From assembly GCA_013813075.1 (NCBI GenBank), contig JACCSI010000442.1:1-5066 (forward strand): a DNA stretch of 5,066 bases, written 5' to 3'. The stretch comes from Acidobacteriota bacterium. Its GTDB lineage: Bacteria; Acidobacteriota; Vicinamibacteria; Vicinamibacterales; UBA2999. A program made the position numbers and the translations under genes. The notes under the pieces are model-generated. The model worked only from the letters and a program-made list of their open reading frames with translations. It was not told the DNA's origin and did not search any database. Below, one piece after another: positions 1 through 5,066 of this stretch (within the stretch, counting starts at the first letter, position 1; every line of letters starts with the position of its first letter).

Positions 1-1067
1 CGCGTCTGCCACGTCTCGTGCAGCACGGTCGGGCCGTTGATGTAGGTATTGCGATGCACCATCCCAAACCGCACGAACTCGGCGTGCTCCAGTCCGGGAA
101 TCATGCGCAGGATGCGTGATTGTTCGCCCCACTTCAGTTGCGTCTGGAAGCCCACCAGGCTGAAATGGTCTCCCGCGAGGGTGTCCTGCCGCAGTTGCAC
201 TGCTGCGTAGGGAAAGCGGCCGGTCTTCGGGTCGGTCAATCCGACCGGCTTCATCGGCCCAAAGCGGAGCGTGTCCACGCCGCGATGCGCCATCACTTCG
301 ATCGGCAAGCATCCCTCGAAAAATTTCTCGCGGTCGAAGTCGTGCACCGTCGCGGATTCAGCCGTGATGATGGCTTGGTAGAAAGCCCGATACTCGTCTT
401 TGGTGAGCGGGCAATTCAGGTAATCACCTTCGCCGTCGTCTATCCCGCACGCAGGTGCTACCGTCGCATCCAGCGTGGCGTCAGGCCCTGCCGATACGGC
501 AGCGGGAGCGCGCAGGCTCCGGTTCCAGCGCGAGGCGCGGAACACCCTGGACGAGTCAATCGTGTCGGCGAGGACGATCGGGCTGATGGCGTCATAGAAG
601 TAGAGATGATCGCCACCAACAAACACACGGATATCGGCGGACAACGCGTCCGAGGTCAGCGGGCCGGTTGCGATGATCACCGGTCCGTGGCCGGAGGGCG
701 GAATCGCCGAGACTTCGTCGCGGCGTACGGTTATCAGCGGATGCTGCGAGATGATGTCGGTCACGTGTCGCGCGAAGACCACGCGGTCGACCGCCAGCGC
801 GGCGCCTGCCGGCACCCGCGCCGCATCGGCGGCGCGCATGATGACCGAGCCGAGCCGCCGCATCTCTTCCTTCAGCAAACCCACGGCGTTGTCGAGTTTG
901 TCGCCTCGGAATGAATTACTGCAGACCAGTTCCGCCAGGCTGTCGGTCTGGTGCACGGCGGTGGCGCGCACCGGGCGCATTTCGTGCAGCGTGACCGCGA
1001 CACCCTGCGCCGCCGCTTGCCAAGCCGCCTCACAACCCGCCAGCCCGCCGCCAATGATCCGGATCAT
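1..1067 (-). CDS. trmFO: TrmFO, methylenetetrahydrofolate--tRNA-(uracil-5-)-methyltransferase (partial, C-terminus beyond window)
   Basis: This cytoplasmic flavoenzyme methylates uridine 54 of the tRNA T-loop to 5-methyluridine, taking carbon from 5,10-methylenetetrahydrofolate and electrons from FADH2/NAD(P)H. Translation from the ATG at 1067 gives about 355 residues with family hallmarks throughout: the FAD dinucleotide-binding motif [12 protein letters not shown] (4-15), HEMRP (28-32), ELVCSNSFR (46-54), [12 protein letters not shown] (60-71), [11 protein letters not shown] (85-95), IIATGPLTS (131-139), GDYLNCP (214-220), FFEGCLPIE (249-257), FGPMKPVGL (269-277), VQLRQD (290-295) and GFQTQLKW (306-313). 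Cys49 and Cys253 probably match B. subtilis Cys53 and Cys226, which are implicated in catalysis. The family is about 435-470 residues long, so roughly 80-110 are missing at the left edge. Residues about 184-212 form an Ala/Pro-rich stretch not present in the usual family pattern. The ATG has no clear Shine-Dalgarno. An in-frame GTG at 1100 overlapping the topA stop would add 11 residues. The ATG is preferred because the FAD motif then sits at residue 4, as is usual. The identification is near certain; the start is less so. Confidence 0.96.
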   Translation of the reverse strand, partial: MIRIIGGGLAGCEAAWQAAAQGVAVTLHEMRPVRATAVHQTDSLAELVCSNSFRGDKLDNAVGLLKEEMRRLGSVIMRAADAARVPAGAALAVDRVVFARHVTDIISQHPLITVRRDEVSAIPPSGHGPVIIATGPLTSDALSADIRVFVGGDHLYFYDAISPIVLADTIDSSRVFRASRWNRSLRAPAAVSAGPDATLDATVAPACGIDDGEGDYLNCPLTKDEYRAFYQAIITAESATVHDFDREKFFEGCLPIEVMAHRGVDTLRFGPMKPVGLTDPKTGRFPYAAVQLRQDTLAGDHFSLVGFQTQLKWGEQSRILRMIPGLEHAEFVRFGMVHRNTYINGPTVLHETWQT

Positions 1068-1091
1068 TCGAGATTCAACGTTGAAAGTCGA
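1068..1091. repeat. Imperfect 24-base palindrome filling the topA-trmFO gap
   Basis: The centre (1074-1085) is a perfect 12-base palindrome, TTCAACGTTGAA. After two mismatched positions on each side the symmetry resumes with TCGA at both ends (1068-1071 and 1088-1091). The element fills nearly all of the 25-base gap between the topA stop and the trmFO ATG and lies where a ribosome binding site would be expected. It has no separate loop, so as DNA it looks like a dimeric protein site or a short repeat unit. As RNA it could fold only weakly, with ACGU as loop. No T-run follows, so it is not a normal terminator. The symmetry is seen directly; any function is inference. Confidence 0.6.
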
Positions 1092-1092
1092 G

Positions 1093-3810
1093 TTACGCAC
1101 CCGCCGCGGCGCGGGCCTTGCTCTTCTTCGCCGCTCGCTTCGGCGGCGCTTTCTTCGCCACTTTGCGCCGAGGACCCTTGCTGCTGCCGGCGCGCGCTTC
1201 GAGCATCGCCTTGGCCTCCTCCATCGTCACCGCGTTCGGCGCCATGCCTTTCGGCAGTGAGGCGTTGGTCTCGCCGTCAGTCACGTACGGCCCGTAGCGA
1301 CCGTCAAGAATGCGGACAGGGGCACCGGAGTCGGGATGCGCGCCGAGCGCACGCAACTCCTTGGCGGCCGACCGTTGTCGCCGGATCGATTTCTTTTCCT
1401 GCGCCATGATCTCCTGGGCGCGCTCGAGCGTCACCGTGTAGACATCATCCTCGGGGGCCAGCGATCGAAAGTCGTCACCCTTTTTGACATACGGGCCAAA
1501 CCGTCCGATGTTGGCCACGATCGGCTCGCCGTCCTGCGCCGGACCGAGATCGCGCGGCAGCGACAGCAGCTTCAGCGCTTCGTCGAGCGCGATCGTGTCT
1601 TCACTGAAGTCTCGTCCGAGCGAAGCACGTCGCGGCTTGTCCGCCTTCTTGTCGGTGGGCGTCTCGCCAAGCTGCACGTACGGACCAAACCGCCCGAGCA
1701 TCACGTAGATCTTCTCGCCAGTCGTCGGATGGTCGCCAAGCTCCCGGGGACCGTCCGCTTTGGCCTTGAGTAGCGCCAGCGCCTTCTCACACGTGAGCTC
1801 GGCCGGCGCGAGATCCGCGGGGACCGAGGCGCGCGGCCCTTCCTGTGCGGTGTCGCCAATCTGCAGGAACGGCCCGTAACGGCCAATGCGGACACGCACC
1901 GGAAGACCGGTGTCGGGGTCGTCGCAGACGTGGATCACGGGATAGGCGATTTCCTGGCCCTTGTCTTCGACCAGGTGTTCGAGACCGTGGTGCTTGCCGT
2001 CCCCGCGGTAGAACTCGCGCATGAAGTCGAGCCAGTCCTTCTCGCCGTTGGAAATGCGATCGAGAATCTCTTCCATTTCGGCGGTGAACCCGACGTCAAC
2101 GTAGTCGCCGAAGTGTTCGCGCAGCAGGCGGGTGACGGCAAACGCCGTGAAGCTGGGCACCATCGCCTTGCCTTGACGCGTCACGTAGCCACGACGCTGA
2201 ATGGTGGCCACTGTCGGCGCGTACGTAGACGGCCGGCCGATGCCTTCTTCCTCAAGACGCTTGACCAGGGACGCCTCGGTGAATCGTGGTGGTGGCGTGG
2301 TTTGATGGCTTTTTTCGTCAACGCCCGCGACCACCAGCCGCGCCTCGAGATTGTCGGGGGGGTAGACCTTTTCGCCGGCCGTGAGCTTCGGCAACAGGGT
2401 TTCTTTTTCGTCGAGTTCAGCCGCCGGATCGTCGCTGCCTTCGACGTAGGCCCGCAAGTAGCCGGAGAACTCGATGGCCTTGCCGCTGGCGGTCAGGACC
2501 GCCGTTTGACGATCGCTTCCGGTGCCGGTGATCTCGACCGACGTGCGCAGCATGCGTGCGTCTGCCATCTGCGAGGCGATCGCGCGCTTCCAGATCAAAT
2601 CGTAAATGCGCAGTTCATCGCCCTCCAGCACGCGCTCGAGCGATTGCGGGGTCCGGCGAAAATCGGTCGGGCGAATGGCTTCGTGAGCTTCCTGGGCGTT
2701 GCGCACTTTGGTCTGGTACTGCCGCGGACCCTTGTAGAAATCCGCGCTGTACATTTGCGTCACGGCTTCGCCCGCTTCGCGCAAGGCCTTGTCGCTGAGC
2801 GTGGTGGAGTCGGTGCGGTGATACGAAATCAAACCTTCGATATCGCCGCCGCCAAGGTCGACGCCCTGAAAGAGACGCTGCGCGACCTGCATGGTGCGCT
2901 CCGCGGAAAACCCGAACTTGCGGTTGCCATCCTGCTGCAGCGTCGAGGTCGTGAACGGTGGCGCCGGCCGCTGCGTGAACGGCTTTTCTTCGACGCTGGT
3001 CACGGTCCACGGCAGGTTGCGGGACAGCGCGTCGGCGAGCGCATGCGTCTGCGCCTGGTCGAGGACGCGGACACCCTTGCCGACCAGTTGTGCCTGGGCG
3101 TTGAAGTCCTTGCCGCTGGCAATACGCTGGTCACCGAGTCTGACCAGCGTCGCAGTGAACTCACGATCCTCGGCGCGAATCTTGGCCTCGAGGTCCCAGA
3201 AGCTTGCCGTGCGAAATGCCATCCGCTCTTCTTCGCGCTCGACGATCAATCGCACGGCCACGCTCTGCACCCGCCCGGCACTGAGGCCCGTTTGCACCTT
3301 TTTCCAGAGCACCGGCGACAGCGTGTAGCCGTACAGGCGATCGAGAATGCGGCGGCTTTCCTGCGCCCTCACCAGATTCTCGTCCACGTCCACGCGCGGC
3401 TCGCCCAGGGCGGCGGTAATGGCTTCTTCCGTAATTTCGTGAAAAACAATCCGGCGGACAGGAACCTTCGGCTTGAGGACCTGTTTCAGGTGCCAGCTGA
3501 TCGACTCGCCCTCACGATCGGGGTCGGTCGCCAGAATCACTTCGGACGCATCCTTCATCGCCGTCTTCAGCAGCTGGATGTACTTCTTCTTGTCGGTCGG
3601 GACGACGTAGTACGGCGTGAAGTCGCCGTCGGTATCAACGCCCAGGCGGCCCCACGATTTCCCTTTAATTTCCTTGGGCACATCGGCGGCCGATTCCGGC
3701 AAGTCGCGAACGTGCCCGTAGCTCGCCTCGACCCGGTATCGGTCTCCGAGAAAGCGAGTGAGCGTCCGTGCTTTGGCGGGCGATTCGACGATTACAAGCG
3801 GTTTCGGCAT
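1093..3810 (-). CDS. topA: DNA topoisomerase I (type IA), with four Topo_C repeats and a basic tail
   Basis: TopA relaxes negative supercoils by cutting one strand through a 5'-phosphotyrosine and passing the other strand. The 905-residue product starts with the TOPRIM domain (VIVESPAKA, Glu9; acidic triad D96-x-D98-x-E100 in ATDPDREGE). It continues with [10 protein letters not shown] (153-162), [12 protein letters not shown] (177-188), FTTSTLQQD (286-294), the active-site region [14 protein letters not shown] with catalytic Tyr330, and [11 protein letters not shown]. Four C-terminal repeats follow, each centred on GR(Y/F)GP, starting near residues 643, 706, 769 and 837. These are Topo_C/Toprim_C-type DNA-binding repeats. 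The Cys4 zinc ribbons of E. coli TopA are absent. The protein ends in a Lys/Arg/Ala-rich tail (881-900), as in mycobacterial TopA. Tyr330 is followed by His where E. coli has Met. The start is firm: a TAG stop lies in frame directly before the ATG, and the N-terminus fits the family. A GGGGA stretch about 10 bases upstream may be a weak ribosome binding site. It lies 87 bases after dprA and is probably co-transcribed with it. Confidence 0.98.
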   Translation of the reverse strand: MPKPLVIVESPAKARTLTRFLGDRYRVEASYGHVRDLPESAADVPKEIKGKSWGRLGVDTDGDFTPYYVVPTDKKKYIQLLKTAMKDASEVILATDPDREGESISWHLKQVLKPKVPVRRIVFHEITEEAITAALGEPRVDVDENLVRAQESRRILDRLYGYTLSPVLWKKVQTGLSAGRVQSVAVRLIVEREEERMAFRTASFWDLEAKIRAEDREFTATLVRLGDQRIASGKDFNAQAQLVGKGVRVLDQAQTHALADALSRNLPWTVTSVEEKPFTQRPAPPFTTSTLQQDGNRKFGFSAERTMQVAQRLFQGVDLGGGDIEGLISYHRTDSTTLSDKALREAGEAVTQMYSADFYKGPRQYQTKVRNAQEAHEAIRPTDFRRTPQSLERVLEGDELRIYDLIWKRAIASQMADARMLRTSVEITGTGSDRQTAVLTASGKAIEFSGYLRAYVEGSDDPAAELDEKETLLPKLTAGEKVYPPDNLEARLVVAGVDEKSHQTTPPPRFTEASLVKRLEEEGIGRPSTYAPTVATIQRRGYVTRQGKAMVPSFTAFAVTRLLREHFGDYVDVGFTAEMEEILDRISNGEKDWLDFMREFYRGDGKHHGLEHLVEDKGQEIAYPVIHVCDDPDTGLPVRVRIGRYGPFLQIGDTAQEGPRASVPADLAPAELTCEKALALLKAKADGPRELGDHPTTGEKIYVMLGRFGPYVQLGETPTDKKADKPRRASLGRDFSEDTIALDEALKLLSLPRDLGPAQDGEPIVANIGRFGPYVKKGDDFRSLAPEDDVYTVTLERAQEIMAQEKKSIRRQRSAAKELRALGAHPDSGAPVRILDGRYGPYVTDGETNASLPKGMAPNAVTMEEAKAMLEARAGSSKGPRRKVAKKAPPKRAAKKSKARAAAGA

Positions 3811-3847
3811 CTATATCGTGTCCCCGGCGCGAGGGGCGGCGTCAACA

Positions 3848-3867
3848 GCCGTCGCCTCAGCGACGAC
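3848..3867 (-). other. GC-rich hairpin in the dprA-topA gap
   Basis: In the minus-strand RNA, positions 3867-3860 pair with 3855-3848 (GUCGUCGC with GCGACGGC). This gives an eight-base-pair stem with one G-U pair, closed by a UGAG tetraloop. A competing register pairs 3870-3864 (GCCGUCG) with 3854-3848 (CGACGGC) in seven Watson-Crick pairs around a nine-base loop. It sits in the 87-base gap between the dprA stop and the topA start. No U-run follows it, so it does not look like a factor-independent terminator. Possible roles are mRNA processing, protection of an upstream 3' end, or partial attenuation. The pairing is seen; the role is open. Confidence 0.45.
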
Positions 3868-3897
3868 GGCGACATCAATCCCGCCTTCCCAAGCGAG

Positions 3898-4989
3898 TTA
3901 CGTTAGCACGCGAATGAAGCGGCCTCCTCCAATTCGTTGGATTCGGCCAGACAATTCGAAGTCCAGCAGCCTCGCCAACACCAGTTGAGCTGTCTCGCCA
4001 GTCAGCGCCGCGACGTCATCTACTGTGAAATCGGTCGTCTCGGGCCACAGACCGGCCACGGACCGAGGCGTCGGCGCGACGCTGCCCTGACTCCCCAGTT
4101 CCTGGAGAATATCGGCAGCACTCTCGACGACCTTCGCCCCGTCTCTGATCAGCAGGTGACCGCCGCGGTTGCGCCCGCCGGTGGCAGGCCCGGGCACCAC
4201 GAGAACATCGCGTCCCTGGTCGGCAGCCGCCGAGGCGGTTATGAGTGCCCCGCTTTTCTCGGGCGCCTCGACCACAACGATGGCGGTGGAGAGGCCGCTG
4301 ATAATGCGGTTACGCAATGGAAAATGATGCGGCAACGGTGGAACTCCGGCCGGGAATTCGCTGACCACCGCACCCGCGCCTTCCATTTCCCGAGCCAGGT
4401 CCCGATGCTCGGGAGGATAAATCCGATCGATACCGCTGCCCAGCACGCCAACCGTCCGTCCGCGGGCGGCCACGGCGGCCACATGCGCCGCGGCATCGAC
4501 GCCGCGGGCCAGACCGGAGACGACGACAACCCCGGCGGCGACGAGATCCGTTGAAAGCTGTCGAGCCATGGCAAGTCCATAAGGGGTCGCCGCGCGTGAG
4601 CCAACAATAGCAATCGCAGGAAGGGACAGCGCAGCGACGTCGCCTCGCACCCACAGGAGCGGCGGCGGATCGTGAATGGCGCCGAGCAGTTGCGGGTACG
4701 CTCGATCGAGGAGGGGGACTGGACACGCGCCCAGATGCGACGCCTGCGATAACTGCATGACAGCTTCGTGCTCAATCCGTGCGAGCTCGGCTTGCCAGCC
4801 CGACGGGTCTTGGCTCGATGCCCGACAGCGGCATGCCCAGCGCAGGAGGGGCTCGTCGCGCTCACGCGACGGCAGCGCCTCCTGGTCCTCGACCGTGAAA
4901 CGGTTGGTGATGATGCGGAGAAGAGCGGCGACAAGGCGGCGGTCCTGTCGACCAAGGACGGCCAGTGCAGCGGCTTCGAGTGCAGTCAT
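3898..4989 (-). CDS. dprA: DNA-processing protein DprA (Smf family)
   Basis: DprA binds incoming single-stranded DNA in the cytoplasm during natural transformation and loads RecA onto it; it is also widely kept in bacteria not known to be competent. From the ATG at 4989 the product has 363 residues, a normal length. Domain order: an N-terminal helical (SAM-like) region (about 1-75); a Rossmann-like DprA core with AIVGSRAATPYG (127-138), VSGLARGVDAAAH (157-169), GVLGSGIDRIYPPEH (181-195), SEFPAG (210-215), FPLRNRIISGLS (223-234), VVVEAPEKSGALITA (238-252) and VPGPATGG with GGHLLIRDGA (265-285); and a C-terminal winged helix (about 310-363). All core motifs are intact. Start choice: GGAG at 4996-4999 lies six bases before the ATG at 4989. 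The longer frame from a TTG at 5004 would start upstream of this site, so I reject it. It is the first gene of the apparent dprA-topA-trmFO operon. Confidence 0.97.
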   Translation of the reverse strand: MTALEAAALAVLGRQDRRLVAALLRIITNRFTVEDQEALPSRERDEPLLRWACRCRASSQDPSGWQAELARIEHEAVMQLSQASHLGACPVPLLDRAYPQLLGAIHDPPPLLWVRGDVAALSLPAIAIVGSRAATPYGLAMARQLSTDLVAAGVVVVSGLARGVDAAAHVAAVAARGRTVGVLGSGIDRIYPPEHRDLAREMEGAGAVVSEFPAGVPPLPHHFPLRNRIISGLSTAIVVVEAPEKSGALITASAAADQGRDVLVVPGPATGGRNRGGHLLIRDGAKVVESAADILQELGSQGSVAPTPRSVAGLWPETTDFTVDDVAALTGETAQLVLARLLDFELSGRIQRIGGGRFIRVLT

Positions 4990-4995
4990 GGAACA

Positions 4996-4999
4996 CTCC
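4996..4999 (-). promoter_or_regulatory. Ribosome binding site of dprA (sets the ATG start)
   Basis: The minus strand reads CCGGAG followed by TGTTCC and then ATG, so GGAG stands six bases from the start codon, which is near-ideal spacing. It lies downstream of the competing TTG at 5004 and therefore supports the ATG at 4989 as the true start. The same bases can pair with an upstream CU(A)CCGG (5018-5012), with the A left as a bulge, so the site may be partly masked in the mRNA. Confidence 0.65.
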
Positions 5000-5018
5000 G
5001 GCAAAGTGAGACCGGTAG
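4996..5018 (-). promoter_or_regulatory. Possible leader hairpin masking the dprA ribosome binding site
   Basis: In the mRNA, C5018, U5017 and C5015-G5012 can pair with C5001-G4996, leaving A5016 as a bulge and a ten-base loop. A G5019-U4995 wobble could add one more pair. All four bases of the GGAG site (4999-4996) would be paired. The stem is short, six pairs of which five are G-C, so it may be only a modest brake on translation. It would lie inside the leader if transcription starts near 5028. The pairing is seen; any regulatory role is inference. Confidence 0.3.
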
Positions 5019-5034
5019 CTCCTGACCTCCTCTC

Positions 5035-5043
5035 AATATAGCA
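5035..5043 (-). promoter_or_regulatory. Candidate extended -10 promoter for the dprA-topA-trmFO operon
   Basis: The minus strand has TGC directly followed by TATATT (5040-5035). This matches the TGn extended -10 element plus five of six bases of TATAAT. It is the only A/T-rich patch in an otherwise GC-rich upstream region. A start about seven bases downstream (near 5028) would give a leader of roughly 39 bases before the dprA ATG. No good TTGACA-like -35 is visible at 16-18 bases; the hexamer at 17-base spacing is GGAACC. Extended -10 promoters can work without a strong -35. The match is seen; activity is inferred. Confidence 0.45.
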
Positions 5044-5066
5044 GGGATCCGTTCGCGGGTTCCTCG

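Noticed and set aside
432..518. Frameshift or sequencing error in trmFO explaining the odd segment
   Set aside because: The reading frame is the same before and after the segment and no stop or frame change is needed, so an in-frame insertion is the simpler reading.
120..914. Plus-strand open frame of 264 codons over trmFO
   Set aside because: It is also codon-aligned with the minus-strand gene and explained by the same lack of TTA, CTA and TCA codons. TrmFO motifs run continuously through the region on the minus strand.
3811..3848. TTGACG in the dprA-topA gap as a -35 box with GATATA or TATAGA as -10 for topA
   Set aside because: The spacers would be 22-24 bases, too long for a normal promoter, and the -10 candidates touch or overlap the topA start codon.
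3848..3870. Intrinsic terminator after dprA
   Set aside because: The stem is good but no U-rich tract follows; the downstream bases are UGUUGACGCC.
1930..3906. Long open frame of 658 codons on the plus strand, antisense to topA
   Set aside because: It is codon-aligned with topA on the other strand, so its stops can arise only from TTA, CTA or TCA codons in topA, which are rare in a GC-rich genome. Its product is rich in Arg, His and Leu with no recognisable domain, while topA matches its family over the whole length.
3937..4554. Plus-strand open frame of 205 codons over dprA
   Set aside because: It is a codon-aligned antisense shadow of dprA, with no family motifs and no convincing ribosome site.
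4990..5004. TTG at 5004 as the dprA start, adding five residues (MPECS)
   Set aside because: The added codons cover the GGAG site that serves the ATG at 4989, and the AGGAGGT further upstream is about 20 bases from the TTG, which is too far.
5035..5060. ECF-type sigma promoter from GGAACC upstream of dprA
   Set aside because: GGAACC resembles an ECF -35, but the downstream box is TATATT with a TGC extension, which fits a housekeeping sigma factor better. A short match of this kind is expected by chance.

Overview
The window is a compact, GC-rich bacterial chromosomal segment. It carries three genes, all on the minus strand, in the order dprA, topA, trmFO (reading right to left). All three are conserved housekeeping genes. 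dprA and topA are complete. trmFO is cut by the left edge of the window after about 355 codons. I see no mobile element, CRISPR array, tRNA, rRNA or phage gene, and no stretch longer than about 90 bases outside a gene.

Layout. Positions 5005-5066 are the non-coding upstream region of dprA. It contains a candidate extended -10 promoter (5035-5043) and a purine-rich stretch. dprA (4989 to 3898) encodes the DNA-processing protein that loads RecA onto incoming single-stranded DNA. An 87-base gap with a stable GC-rich hairpin (3848-3867) follows. topA (3810 to 1093) encodes DNA topoisomerase I, of the type with repeated C-terminal domains and a basic tail in place of cysteine zinc ribbons. A 25-base gap, almost filled by an imperfect palindrome (1068-1091), separates topA from trmFO (1067 to beyond 1). 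TrmFO is the FAD- and folate-dependent enzyme that makes 5-methyluridine 54 in tRNA.

The order dprA-topA-trmFO is a known conserved cluster, familiar from Firmicutes such as Bacillus subtilis, where xerC/codV, hslV/clpQ and hslU/clpY follow. The short gaps and single direction suggest one transcript started upstream of dprA. The shared theme is core DNA and RNA upkeep (recombination and transformation, supercoiling, tRNA modification). I do not see a direct biochemical link between the three products.

Organism. High GC, TrmFO instead of the SAM-dependent TrmA, and a TopA with Topo_C repeats but no zinc ribbons argue against Gammaproteobacteria. The base composition is far from typical low-GC Firmicutes. 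Acidobacteriota (for example the Vicinamibacteria side) or another high-GC phylum that uses TrmFO would fit. This is an inference from memory of family patterns and is not established here.

I did not find a convincing undescribed system. The points most worth checking are small: the palindrome before trmFO, an insertion of about 30 residues in TrmFO, a possible hairpin over the dprA ribosome binding site, and the hairpin in the dprA-topA gap.
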